NCBI GenBank assembly: GCA_020633625.1
Contig: JACKDJ010000016.1
Coordinates: 35,662 to 99,661 of the forward strand
Reading direction: 5' to 3'
Source of the DNA: Myxococcales bacterium
Lineage (GTDB): Bacteria; Myxococcota_A; Bradymonadia; REDH01
DNA: 64,000 nt
Shown here: piece by piece, positions 8,633 to 17,799 of the stretch
Position numbering within the stretch: the stretch's first letter is position 1
How the letters are laid out: every line of letters begins with the position of its first letter
Program-made: the position numbers and the translations under genes
The notes under the pieces: generated by a model
What the model saw: only the letters and a program-made list of their open reading frames with translations
Database searches by the model: none
What the model was told of the DNA's origin: nothing

Positions 8633-11377
8633 CTACAGGTCCGGCACGACCACGTCGACTCGCTGCGCAAACACCACGTCGCCGTCGGCGTCGACCAGCT
8701 GGAAGCTGAGCTGGTACGCGCCGGGGTCGACGCACGGCTCCGTCGTGTCGCCGTCACCGTCTACGTCGCGCGTGTCGGCGTTCACCACCGTGAACGAGAA
8801 CACCGCGCGCGTGCTCGGCGTCGCGTTCGAAAGCGTCTCGTCGAGGCCGTCGCCGTCGAGGTCGAGCAGCTCCAGGGTCGGCAGACAGTCGCCGGGTCGG
8901 ACGATATCGCTCACTGTCAGCTCCGAGATCAGGCACTCGAGGCCGACCGGCATCCCCGGCGGCGACACGAGCCGCGCCCCGATCTGCTCGCCGCCGAAGT
9001 TCGCGACCGACTGGATGCCGGCGACGACCGCGTCCGAGAGCCCGGCGCCCGTCCCCGAGACCGAGAACACCATCAGGCACGACCCGTCTTCGAGCGGAGC
9101 CACGCCGGCGCCGTCGATCCCCGTACAGCACTGGTCCGCGAGGCACGCCCCCGACGTGCGCGCTGCACTCGAGTCGAACGCGCACAGCGGAACCGTCGAC
9201 CCCGTGGCTGCTGCCATCGCGTCGACGTAGCGGTAGTCCGGCGGGTCGCCGATGCCGCCCAGCGCCGCTCCGGAGCTCGCGATTCCGATGACGCGCGCTC
9301 CGATGTCGTCGAGCGCCGCGAAGGTCTCCTCACCGCTGTGCGCCGTCGTGGTCGGGAAGTCCGCTTGGTACTCAGCGCCCTCGTGCGACTCGGCGTCCGT
9401 CACGTGGATGATGATCGGGACGGCGCCTTCGCGAAAGCCGACGCCGCCGATGCGACCGTTCCCGCTCGACGCGCTGAACCCGGTCCGCCAGTTGAACGGG
9501 AGCACCGAGGCGAGCTCCAACACGCACTCCGCGTCGCAGCCGTCGCCCGGGTCGAGGTTGCCGTCGTCGCACTCCTCGCCAAGCTCGAGGATCGCGTTGC
9601 CGCACGTCCCGCCGCCCTCGAGAGGGCACAGCGACGCACGGTCTTCGTCGGCGAGGTCCGTGCCGAACGCGTCGACGCAGTCCGTCGCGCAGTCAGCGTC
9701 GGGCGTCGCACCGACCGTCAGCGGAGTCGCCGTCGCGGTCGAGTTCGGCTGCTCCAGCGCGACGTCCTCGCCTGTGTCGACCACGCCACACACGCCGGCA
9801 GCTGGCAGCGCGAGCACCCCGTCGACCTTGACCTCGAGCGCATAGAGGCCCTCTCCGAAGCCCCAGTCCGGCGCCGAGCTGCAGCACGCACCAACCCGGA
9901 TCAGGTAGTCGCCGTCCGCCTCTGCCGTCCAGTTGAGCGCCGAGTCCAGCCCCACCGAGTCGTCGTCCGAGTCCAGCAGCGCGAACGTACCCGGCGTCGC
10001 ATCGTACAGCCGAAGGTACGTGTCGAAGCCCCCGCCGCTGAGCCGCGACGAGAAGATCTGGACGTCGAGCGTCTCCCCCTCCGTCAGCGAGATCACGTAG
10101 TCATCGACGTCCGCGATCTCGCTCGGCGAGAGCGCAGCCACGAATCCGCTCGCTGAGGAGTCGATCACGCCGACCGAGAGCGGCCACAAGACGCCGCCCC
10201 CCGTCGCGATCTGGTACAGCGACTCGATGCCCGACTCCGGCGTGTCGCCGCCTCCATTGACCGGTGCCGCGTCCAGGGCAGCCTGGACGGCCGCGACGCT
10301 TGTCGTCACGCGCTGCCGCAGCGCGAACGGCACGTCCCCTTCGCTGCCGAAGCCGGTCATCGGGAAGTCGTCGAACGTCGAGAGCGAGAATGCGGCGTCC
10401 GGGAGCACGCTCGCCACCCCGGGCACGATGATGTCGCGAAGCCCGGTGCGGATGTTCGCGAGCTCTCCGCCCATCGAGCCGGTCGTGTCGATGTTCAGCG
10501 CCACGTCGACGGCGCGTGGCGGGGTCCGGACCTCGAACCGCGCGTGGAACGGCTCCGGCGTTACGACGACCACCGTCGAACAGCCCTGCTCCAACTCTTC
10601 TACCGGCACCGCGCCGTCGCAGTCGTCGTCGAGGTCGTTGCACAGCTCGTCGAACTGTGGGGTCACGTCGCCGACGCACACCAGCGCGCCGCCGCGGCAC
10701 GCGATCGCGCCGGGAGCGCAGATGCCCACCCCTTCGGTGCCCTCGGGGCCCGTGTAGCAGGACTCGCCGAGGCTGGCGTCCGTAACGCCGTCGTCGATCA
10801 CGCCGTCGCCGTCGTTGTCCAGACCGTCGCACTCCTCGACGTCATCGCAGTCGTTGATCCCGTCGTCGTCCGTGTCGGCCTCCGGGTCACACTCCTCGAG
10901 CGTGCAAGCCGAGGAGCAGCCGTCGCCGTCCGCGACGTTGCCATCGTCGCACTCCTCCGTTCCCTCCGCGAGCCCGTCGCCGCACGTCTCGAAGCGCCCG
11001 CACGGGCGGGTGTCGATCTCGCACGAGTCCGAGCACGCCGTGACACCGAACCCGAGGTCGAGCGACGCGCACGTGGGGCCCGTCGGTCCGTCGCACGCCT
11101 CACCGTCGTCGACGACGCCGTCTCCGCAGCGCGGTCCGACGTCGGCCCCGTCGGCCCCGTCCGCTCCGTCCGCGCCGTCCGGGTCGTCACCATCATCGGG
11201 GACATCCGCCTCCGCGTCGCCGCCCACGTCGCCGTCGGGCGTCGCGTCCACGTCCGACGGCACGTCAGTAGCGCCATCCTCCAGCGGGTCCCCGCCGGCG
11301 AACGCGTCCTCGAACGAGTTGCTGCAAGCGGCGCTCGCGCCCGCCACCATCATCCCCAGCACTAGCCGCCGTACCAT
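8633..11377 (-). CDS. Large VWA lipoprotein with Cys-rich repeats and an inserted PPC-like domain
   Basis: This is a 914-residue lipoprotein (signal ending GASAAC). ATG codons at 11380 and 11377 are both possible; 11377 has the better spacing from GAGGTG. The order is as follows. An Asp-rich linker is followed by Cys-rich repeats of the CGDGVVDDGEACDG / CGDGLAEGTEECDDGN type and a MopE-like CDGLDNDGDGVIDDG metal-binding motif. The first half of a VWA domain (MIDAS start DTTGSMG near residue 293) comes next. Then a PPC-like beta-sandwich lies at about 425-515 and another Cys-rich repeat (CGNAILELGEECDDGN) at about 592-608. The second half of the VWA domain follows from about 645. Comparison with the neighbouring paralogue shows that the middle block interrupts the VWA fold. 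It is probably surface-exposed and metal-dependent; the ligand is unknown. Confidence 0.87.
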   Translation of the reverse strand: MVRRLVLGMMVAGASAACSNSFEDAFAGGDPLEDGATDVPSDVDATPDGDVGGDAEADVPDDGDDPDGADGADGADGADVGPRCGDGVVDDGEACDGPTGPTCASLDLGFGVTACSDSCEIDTRPCGRFETCGDGLAEGTEECDDGNVADGDGCSSACTLEECDPEADTDDDGINDCDDVEECDGLDNDGDGVIDDGVTDASLGESCYTGPEGTEGVGICAPGAIACRGGALVCVGDVTPQFDELCNDLDDDCDGAVPVEELEQGCSTVVVVTPEPFHARFEVRTPPRAVDVALNIDTTGSMGGELANIRTGLRDIIVPGVASVLPDAAFSLSTFDDFPMTGFGSEGDVPFALRQRVTTSVAAVQAALDAAPVNGGGDTPESGIESLYQIATGGGVLWPLSVGVIDSSASGFVAALSPSEIADVDDYVISLTEGETLDVQIFSSRLSGGGFDTYLRLYDATPGTFALLDSDDDSVGLDSALNWTAEADGDYLIRVGACCSSAPDWGFGEGLYALEVKVDGVLALPAAGVCGVVDTGEDVALEQPNSTATATPLTVGATPDADCATDCVDAFGTDLADEDRASLCPLEGGGTCGNAILELGEECDDGNLDPGDGCDAECVLELASVLPFNWRTGFSASSGNGRIGGVGFREGAVPIIIHVTDAESHEGAEYQADFPTTTAHSGEETFAALDDIGARVIGIASSGAALGGIGDPPDYRYVDAMAAATGSTVPLCAFDSSAARTSGACLADQCCTGIDGAGVAPLEDGSCLMVFSVSGTGAGLSDAVVAGIQSVANFGGEQIGARLVSPPGMPVGLECLISELTVSDIVRPGDCLPTLELLDLDGDGLDETLSNATPSTRAVFSFTVVNADTRDVDGDGDTTEPCVDPGAYQLSFQLVDADGDVVFAQRVDVVVPDL

Positions 11378-11524
11378 CATCTCACCTCGACAGAACCAAA
11401 CAGCACCCCGAGACCGCCGCAGCGGCAATCCCGTGATCGTAGGTTTGTCGCCGCGGCGCGTCAAGGACCCGGCGCGCCAGAAAGCGCGTCGCTGCGCTTG
11501 CCGCGCCGCCTGGTCGAGCGCAAC

Positions 11525-13444
11525 ATGGCCACCATGTTGCGACACCCCTTGGCAGACCGCTTCGTGCTCAGGCTTCTGTCGCGGCGCCCGGAGCTGCCGC
11601 CGTTAGAGGCCGCGATGTACGTCCGCCTCGGTGTCTACGCCACGATGACCGCCGCCGGCTCAGCGCTCGGTAGCGGCTGGTTCATCGCGACGGGTAGGCA
11701 CGAGGGCGCCGCCATCATGGCCGCCATGAGCCTCGCCGCCGTCGCCGTATACCGATTCGCGAGGAGCGCGAACTCCGGCGCGGCGATGAGCAGAATCGCT
11801 CACTTCGCCGTCGCCTCGCTCGTCGCCGGAACCACCGCCCTCTCTGCCGTCGCCGGACCCGTCTCGACCCAGGTCTCGGCCTGGTACCTCGCGCTTACGC
11901 CCGGAGCGGCAGCCTTCCTGCTTGGACCGACCGCCGTCATGGTCTGGCTCGCGCTCATCGTCGCTGCGCTCCTGATCGCACCGGAGTGGGCGCCATTCGG
12001 CGACCCCGCGTCTGTCTACGAGCTCCTGCCCCGCGAGATCCAGGTGAGCCAGGTCGCGATGGCCTTCGTCGTCGCCGTCTTCGCCGGCGCCACACGCCGC
12101 TCCACTGACCACCATGTCGACACGCTCGAGGCGCACGACCGACAGTCACGCCAGCAAAACACCAAGCTGCAGCGCGCGCTCCAGGAGCGAGAGGTCGCCC
12201 AGCTCGAGCTCGAGGCCGCCCGAGACGCCGCCGAGCAGGCCCGAGGCGCCGCCGTTCGTGCCCGAGAGGTCACTGAGCACGCCAGAAGACTCGCCGAAGA
12301 GGCCAACCTCGCGAAGTCCCGCTTCCTCGCGAACATGAGCCACGAACTTCGCACCCCCCTCAACGCAATCATCGGATACAGCGAGCTCCTCGTCGAAGAC
12401 ACCCCCGAGGACCCCAGCGAGGTCATCGCCGACGTCCAGAACATCCGTCGCGCCGGGATCCACCTCCTCGCCCTGATCAACGAGCTGCTCGACCTCGCCA
12501 AAATCGAGGCCGGACGGACCGAACTCCACCTCGAACGGGCCAACCTCCCTGCCATCGTCGACGACGTCGTGGCGACCGCGAAACCACTCGTCGAAGCAAA
12601 CAAAAACCTCCTCTCCGTCGACTTACAGCCAGACCTGCCCGAGCTCTGGACCGACGCCGCACGCGTCAAACAGATCCTGCTCAATCTGGTCTCGAACGCC
12701 GCGAAGTTCACCTCCAGCGGCATCATCTCGATCTGCGCAACCGCAAAGGACGGTCACCTCTCCGTCGTCGTCGCGGACTCCGGCATCGGCATGACCGACG
12801 AGCAGCTCTCGCGCATCTTCGACCCGTTCCAGCAGGCAGACGCCTCCACGACCCGACGGTTCGGCGGAACCGGCCTCGGCCTCGCGATCGCGCGAAACTT
12901 TGCGGAGCTCCTCGGCGGCACAATCGAAGCCGACAGCACCCCCGAGGTCGGCACCCGCTTCGTCCTCTCCCTCCCCGTCGTCGCCGAGCCACCCACCCTC
13001 GCCATCGCACGAAACCCGCGTCCGTCTTCCGACGACGACCTCCGCGCCTCCGGAGCCCGCGACGCCCTTCACTCCGCGCTGATCATCGACGACGATCCCG
13101 CCGTCCGCGAAATCGTCGCGCGACACCTGTCCCGAGCCGGGCTGTTCGTCCTAACCGCCCCAACCGGCGAGGCTGGCGTCGCTCTCGCGAGGGAGCGCGC
13201 GCCGTCTGTCGTCTTTCTCGACGTCCGGCTGCCCCGCATGGACGGATGGGCCGTTCTCTCGGCGCTAAGGTCGCTCCCCGAGACGCAGGCCACCCCTATC
13301 GTCATCCTCTCGATGGTCGAGGACCGGGACCTCGCGTTCGCACTCGGCGCCAACGACTACATCGTGAAGCCGGTCGACCGCGACAAGCTGTTTGGCGCCC
13401 TCGAGCGCGCCGGGATCCCCTTGGAGTCGCATGACGGTCCCTGA
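11525..13444 (+). CDS. Membrane hybrid sensor histidine kinase with C-terminal receiver
   Basis: This 639-residue protein (counted from the ATG at 11525; a TTG 27 bases upstream is possible) has an N-terminal region of about five or six hydrophobic helices and no extracytoplasmic sensor domain. A long coiled coil (LQREREVAQLELEAARDAAE-like heptads) leads into the dimerisation box SHELRTPLNAIIGYSE, with phosphoacceptor His273. The ATPase domain shows NLVSNAAKF (N box), DSGIGM (G1) and FGGTGLGLAI (G2). A receiver follows (ALIIDDDPAV acidic pair, FLDVRLP with phosphoacceptor Asp566, IVKPVD lysine). Autophosphorylation with intramolecular relay to the receiver is expected. It is divergent from the VWA genes and overlaps the next gene by 14 bases; the signal sensed is unknown. 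Confidence 0.93.
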   Translation: MATMLRHPLADRFVLRLLSRRPELPPLEAAMYVRLGVYATMTAAGSALGSGWFIATGRHEGAAIMAAMSLAAVAVYRFARSANSGAAMSRIAHFAVASLVAGTTALSAVAGPVSTQVSAWYLALTPGAAAFLLGPTAVMVWLALIVAALLIAPEWAPFGDPASVYELLPREIQVSQVAMAFVVAVFAGATRRSTDHHVDTLEAHDRQSRQQNTKLQRALQEREVAQLELEAARDAAEQARGAAVRAREVTEHARRLAEEANLAKSRFLANMSHELRTPLNAIIGYSELLVEDTPEDPSEVIADVQNIRRAGIHLLALINELLDLAKIEAGRTELHLERANLPAIVDDVVATAKPLVEANKNLLSVDLQPDLPELWTDAARVKQILLNLVSNAAKFTSSGIISICATAKDGHLSVVVADSGIGMTDEQLSRIFDPFQQADASTTRRFGGTGLGLAIARNFAELLGGTIEADSTPEVGTRFVLSLPVVAEPPTLAIARNPRPSSDDDLRASGARDALHSALIIDDDPAVREIVARHLSRAGLFVLTAPTGEAGVALARERAPSVVFLDVRLPRMDGWAVLSALRSLPETQATPIVILSMVEDRDLAFALGANDYIVKPVDRDKLFGALERAGIPLESHDGP

Positions 13445-13847
13445 CCTTCGCATCGCGATCTGCCGCCGCTGTCGCGAGCCGGAGCGACGCGCCGCCGGCG
13501 CGGCGACCGCCGACGACCTCCTCGCCGCCGCGAGAGAAGGCGTCGCATCCGGGACCCCAACACACGTGCGCCTCTCGCAATGCCTCAACTGCTGCGACGG
13601 CGGTCACACCGTCCGCGTTGAGCACCGCGGAGTCGAGGTCTCCATAGTCGGCATTCGCTCCGTCGACGAGCTGGACCAGGTCGTCAAAGCCCGCGACGCT
13701 ATCGCCGCGGCTTGGGCGGGCCGTGACCCGGGCCCCCCCGTGCCCGAGAAGCTCGTCCGCCGCGTGTTCCACCTCTGGCGCGACGGCCGCCTAGTCTGGC
13801 ACGCCGCGTCTGAGCCGTCGCTCGAAGACGCCGCCCGCTCGCGCTAG
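13431..13847 (+). CDS. DUF1636-like CxxC metal-binding protein
   Basis: This is a 138-residue soluble protein. The ATG at 13431 lies inside the end of the kinase gene, giving a 14-base overlap and implying cotranscription and translational coupling. Cysteines occur as CRRCRE near residue 12 and as a CLNCCDGG cluster near residue 49, the spacing seen in the DUF1636 family of predicted metal-binding (2Fe-2S ferredoxin-like) proteins. The rest is a compact alpha/beta domain ending in a basic tail. No enzymatic motif is seen. Coupling to the kinase could indicate a redox or metal input to signalling, but that is inference only. Confidence 0.75.
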   Translation: MTVPDLRIAICRRCREPERRAAGAATADDLLAAAREGVASGTPTHVRLSQCLNCCDGGHTVRVEHRGVEVSIVGIRSVDELDQVVKARDAIAAAWAGRDPGPPVPEKLVRRVFHLWRDGRLVWHAASEPSLEDAARSR

Positions 13848-13849
13848 CT

Positions 13850-14644
13850 TCACTCGCCGTCGCGCTCGCGGTTTCCGGCGCTCGCCCACGCGTGTCGGAC
13901 GTCCCGTGCGTTGCGTCCGCCACGCAGCTCCATGACGAGCTCACGGACCGTGAGCCGCGCGACGGACACCTGCAGCTCCGCCCCCGTCCCGCCCCGCTCC
14001 GCCACCACCGCTAGCGCGTGGTCGCCGTCGCGCCAGCGAAGCGACGCCCAGCGGTGGCCGTCGTCCTTGATGCGGTTCGCGTCGATGCGCAGCTTCGGCC
14101 GATCGCCGCGTGGCTCGAACCAGAACCCGTCGAGCGGCAACTCGAGCCCTAGCCCGCGCGCCTTGATGTACGCCTCCTTCAACGTCCAGAACCGGAAGAA
14201 TGCGTCCGATGGATCGGCCAGCTCCTCGCGCACCGCTGACGCCTCGGTCGGCGCGAAGTGGCTCTCCGCCAGCGCAAGAGTCTCGGGGTCGCTCGTGGTG
14301 CGCTCGCAGTCGAAGCCGACCTCCAGCTCTGACGCGGTAGCGACACCGACTAGGCCCTCCGTGTGCGAGAGGCTGAATCGCAGGCCGGTCCCGGCCGGGC
14401 AGTCGATCGTGGGGTGGCCGTGCGAGTTCGTGCGGTACGTCCAAGACCCGTGCGCCACGGGCGCCTCGCGGCTCAAGGCTACGCGGACCAGGGCGTGAGC
14501 GACCGCGTAGTCGCGGCGGAGGTGGGCGAACCGAAACCGTGCCGCCCGCTCCCGCTCTGTCGACTGCAGCGGTGCGAGCGCGGCCGCGACCTCGTCGTCC
14601 GTCGCGTCGCGAGGGTCGCAGAGGAGCACCGAGACTCGTGTCAC
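13850..14644 (-). CDS. Sfp-type 4'-phosphopantetheinyl transferase
   Basis: This 264-residue enzyme transfers the phosphopantetheine arm of CoA to the serine of acyl- or peptidyl-carrier domains. Diagnostic motifs are RFSLSHTEG, VGFDCER (magnesium-binding Asp and Glu) and FWTLKEAYIKARGLGL (the WxxKEAxxKA signature). The start is the GTG at 14642-14644, which overlaps the TGA of the flippase gene as GTGA; the longer frame upstream encodes no family sequence. It is thus the last gene of the polysaccharide export operon, although nothing in that operon needs a carrier protein. The PKS-NRPS at 40489 has two carrier domains and is the obvious client (inference). Confidence 0.93.
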   Translation of the reverse strand: MTRVSVLLCDPRDATDDEVAAALAPLQSTERERAARFRFAHLRRDYAVAHALVRVALSREAPVAHGSWTYRTNSHGHPTIDCPAGTGLRFSLSHTEGLVGVATASELEVGFDCERTTSDPETLALAESHFAPTEASAVREELADPSDAFFRFWTLKEAYIKARGLGLELPLDGFWFEPRGDRPKLRIDANRIKDDGHRWASLRWRDGDHALAVVAERGGTGAELQVSVARLTVRELVMELRGGRNARDVRHAWASAGNRERDGE

Positions 14645-16167
14645 CTGCGACCCAGGAGGCGGCCCACGCGTCCCCCCCACGCGCTCCCGTCGACGTGGGG
14701 GTCGTCGCGATACACGAAGCGCGCCTGCACGACGACGAACAGCACCACCGTTACGGCCCCGCTGTACAGCAGACCGACGAACCCGCGCGAGTGGAGCACC
14801 CAGTTGCAGAAGCTGAGCCAGCCCACGACGGGCAGCGTCCCGAGCAGCGGCGCGACAACGGCATAGCGCAGATACCGCCACCGCTCCGTCTTCGTCTCGG
14901 TGCACGCGAGCTGGAACACGGCGACCGAGAACAGGATGTTCGGGATCGCCGTCCCGATCGCCGCCCCCACCAGCCCAACGGAAAGGACGAGCGGGACGCT
15001 CAGCGCCACGTTCAACACGCCCATCACGATGTATGCATACGCCGCGAGCTTGATGTCACCCACCGCCATCAGCACGGGTACCGCCGCGCCGCGCATCGGC
15101 AGGAACACGAGGAACGACGCGATCAGCCACTGCAGCGCCGGGCCGCCTTGTGCCGCGTACGTGTCGTCGATCCAGAACGCGACGAACTCCGGTCCCATGA
15201 ACAGCAGGAACGTGCCGACGAGCAGCCCGAGGGTCATCGACGCCTTGGACCAGAACATGAACGTCTCCCGCAGTCCGTCGACGTCTCCAGACGCACGCAG
15301 TCGCGCCGCCCGCGGCATGACCACGATCGCGATCGCGGCGATGAACTCCATGAAGTACAGCGCGATGCTGTTCGCCACGTTGTAGTAGGCGACCGAGTCG
15401 TACGAGTCGAAGGTCGAGATGATCAGCGCGTCCGTGTTGAAGGCCAGCCGGCCCCCGACGGCGAGCACGAGCACCCACGCCGAGTAGTGGAACAGCTTCC
15501 CGATCAGCTCCCGGTCCCGCAGGTCGACGCCAACGCGGGTCCCCGCGTACCGCCGGACCACAAGCGCTGTCCCGACGGTGAGCTCGAAAGTCGAGCACGC
15601 GGTCAGCGCAAGCGCCAGCGACACGACCGACGCGTTGGCCGACAGCAACCCAAACGTCCCGACGCCCTGCAGGGCAAGGCTCCCCAGTGCGACCAGGTTC
15701 CGCGGGACGAAGTCGTCGTGTGCCTCCATCACCGCGAACGGTAGGTGGGCCACGAAACCGAACGCCACGTTCACCACCGCGATTGCGAACGCCAGCCGCG
15801 CCTCGTGCCGCCAGCTCAGCGGGACCTCTCCCCCGAAGTTGATCCACCAAGCGTAGATCCCCGCGCCCAGCACCGCGCAGGCGACCGCCAGCACGAGGTA
15901 CAGGTACAGCGCGCTGTGAACCACACGGTTTACGCCCGCGACTCGCTGGTCCGCATCCTCGGCACCGAGCGCTTCGGCGAGGTACTTCACCGAAGCAGCC
16001 GGCAGCCCCCCGCGGATGAGGCCCAGGTACCCCGTCAGGGCCATCAGCGTGAGCCAAACACCGTACTTGTCGTCGCCGAGCGTCCGGATCACGAACGGCG
16101 TCATCACGAAGACCAGCGCGATCTGTGCGAGCGTGACCACCCAGGTCGAGCCGATGCTCTTTAGCAC
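14641..16167 (-). CDS. Polysaccharide repeat-unit flippase (Wzx-like, MATE/PST superfamily)
   Basis: This is a 508-residue integral membrane protein with about 12-14 hydrophobic helices. It begins MLKSIGSTWVVTLAQIALVF (from a GTG at 16167), with FVIRTLGDDKYGVWLTL following. That N-terminal layout, in which a first helix is followed by a short polar xxGxxxYGxW motif, is typical of the polysaccharide transporter family that flips undecaprenyl-linked oligosaccharide across the inner membrane. It lies three bases downstream of the GT-C glycosyltransferase stop and overlaps the phosphopantetheinyl transferase start (GTGA). With the polymerase and chain-length genes upstream it defines a Wzx/Wzy-dependent pathway. 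Confidence 0.9.
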   Translation of the reverse strand: MLKSIGSTWVVTLAQIALVFVMTPFVIRTLGDDKYGVWLTLMALTGYLGLIRGGLPAASVKYLAEALGAEDADQRVAGVNRVVHSALYLYLVLAVACAVLGAGIYAWWINFGGEVPLSWRHEARLAFAIAVVNVAFGFVAHLPFAVMEAHDDFVPRNLVALGSLALQGVGTFGLLSANASVVSLALALTACSTFELTVGTALVVRRYAGTRVGVDLRDRELIGKLFHYSAWVLVLAVGGRLAFNTDALIISTFDSYDSVAYYNVANSIALYFMEFIAAIAIVVMPRAARLRASGDVDGLRETFMFWSKASMTLGLLVGTFLLFMGPEFVAFWIDDTYAAQGGPALQWLIASFLVFLPMRGAAVPVLMAVGDIKLAAYAYIVMGVLNVALSVPLVLSVGLVGAAIGTAIPNILFSVAVFQLACTETKTERWRYLRYAVVAPLLGTLPVVGWLSFCNWVLHSRGFVGLLYSGAVTVVLFVVVQARFVYRDDPHVDGSAWGGRVGRLLGRR

Positions 16168-16170
16168 GCG

Positions 16171-17799
16171 CTACTCCACCGTCGCTGGCGCGCGGCGTAG
16201 TTCGCCCGTGACGCCTGCCCAGTCCACGAAGACACCCCGGCCACCCAGGAAGTCGAACCGCGCCTCGCGCACGAGCGCCACGATCTGGTCGTGCTCGGCG
16301 ATGCGCGGCGACACCCAGAACTGAAACGTGTCGGTGTGCGACGCGCCCCACGCCGCCGCGAGTGTGTAGCCGTTGCTGCGGCAATAGCGCACGAGCTGGT
16401 CAGTCATCGCGTCCCACTCGGGGCCCAGGTCCGCGCCGACCGTGGGGTCATCGAACACCGGACTCCCCGCCGCGTGGACCAGAAGAAACGCCGGCGCTTG
16501 CGCCGCGAGGTACTCGTCACTCATGCGACCGGCGTGCGCGATCGTAGCGTCGTTCAGGCCCCACGCGTCGATCGAACGCCACCCCGATGTGAGCGGCAGC
16601 AGCCCGGCCTCTGTCGTGACCACCGTGTAGCCCCGCTCCGCGAGCGGCGCCAACCCGCGGCCGATGACCGTCCGGGCGTCCAGGCCGCCGGGGAGGGAGG
16701 GGCGGAACGCGAGCGCCGGGTAGCCGACGAGCGCGGCCGCAGCCACCGCCGCCGCGACCCACGTAGCGCGCCGGTCAACACCCGCTCGGTGCAGGCCATA
16801 CCCGCTCAGCACGGCACGCCCGACGCCCGGCGCAGAGATCGCCGCGATCGGCACAACGGCGTACTGAAAGCGACCGAGGAAGTTCATCTCGTCGGACACC
16901 AGAATCCAAACGGCCGTGAACCCCACGATCGGGATCGCCGAGAAGATCGCCTCGCGGAGCGCGCGCCGCTCGCCGAGCGCGAGCGCATAAAGCGGGAGGA
17001 GCGGGAGCAGGAACCGGACCACCATCTGAACCGCGGTCACGAACGAGCCGACCCAGAGGTGGAACTCGCCCTTCTTGTAGTACGGGTTCGGGAGAGGAAA
17101 GCCGAAGTAGGACCACCGCCACGCGAAGTAGCCGATCCCTAACGTGCCAAACACGGCCGCGAACGCCGCGAAGACGCCCAGCGCCTCCCGTCGCGGCAAC
17201 ACGGCGGCAAGCGCGACGAACACCAGGCCCGCCAGCAGCACGCCGTCCGGCCGCGTCAGCCCGGCGCCGAGCGCGAGTAGGGCGCACGCCACCGCCAGCG
17301 TCGGCCGATATCCGGACCGAAGCTCCACCGCCACGGCCCACATCGCCGCGACCCACATCGCGAAGAACGGCGTCCCGAAGTATGCCTCGGCGTACGACAG
17401 GCCAGGACCGACGGCCAGAAACCCCGCCGCGGTCGAGGCGACCGGGATGGCGAAGCCCGAGCGTCGGACCCGACCGTAGACGATCGCGACGGTCACGGCG
17501 TGGGCTCCGATGACCAGCGCGCGCGTCGCCCCGGCCAGCGGCGCCCCCAGCTTCATCAGCGCGGTGATCGCGAGCATGAACAAGAAGTCGGTCGCGCCGT
17601 CGACCGGTGGCTCGCCGATGTTCCAAACGATCCCGTGCCCCTCGGCGAGGTGCTGCGCATAGCGCATCAGGATCGCCGCGTCCTCGGTCGGCGTCGCGTC
17701 CCACTCGAAGAACCGTGCCATGACCAGCGCCATCGCGACGAACGGGACGAGCAGCCCGAGCGCTTCGGCTGCGGGGCGTCGAGTAGACGACGGGCTCAT
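16171..17799 (-). CDS. GT-C fold membrane glycosyltransferase
   Basis: This is a 542-residue multi-spanning protein starting at the ATG at 17799, which overlaps the polymerase stop as ATGA. After the first membrane helix there is an acidic loop (WDATPTEDAAILMRYAQHL) followed by GHGIVWNIGEPPVDGATDF. This matches the loop pattern of GT-C enzymes of the AftB/ArnT-like kind, where the Asp/Glu pair binds the polyprenyl-phosphate sugar donor. About ten further hydrophobic helices and a C-terminal soluble domain (about residues 400-540) follow. It likely adds a sugar on the periplasmic side; donor and acceptor are unknown. The family call is by motif pattern, not by close similarity to a characterised enzyme. 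Confidence 0.8.
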   Translation of the reverse strand: MSPSSTRRPAAEALGLLVPFVAMALVMARFFEWDATPTEDAAILMRYAQHLAEGHGIVWNIGEPPVDGATDFLFMLAITALMKLGAPLAGATRALVIGAHAVTVAIVYGRVRRSGFAIPVASTAAGFLAVGPGLSYAEAYFGTPFFAMWVAAMWAVAVELRSGYRPTLAVACALLALGAGLTRPDGVLLAGLVFVALAAVLPRREALGVFAAFAAVFGTLGIGYFAWRWSYFGFPLPNPYYKKGEFHLWVGSFVTAVQMVVRFLLPLLPLYALALGERRALREAIFSAIPIVGFTAVWILVSDEMNFLGRFQYAVVPIAAISAPGVGRAVLSGYGLHRAGVDRRATWVAAAVAAAALVGYPALAFRPSLPGGLDARTVIGRGLAPLAERGYTVVTTEAGLLPLTSGWRSIDAWGLNDATIAHAGRMSDEYLAAQAPAFLLVHAAGSPVFDDPTVGADLGPEWDAMTDQLVRYCRSNGYTLAAAWGASHTDTFQFWVSPRIAEHDQIVALVREARFDFLGGRGVFVDWAGVTGELRRAPATVE

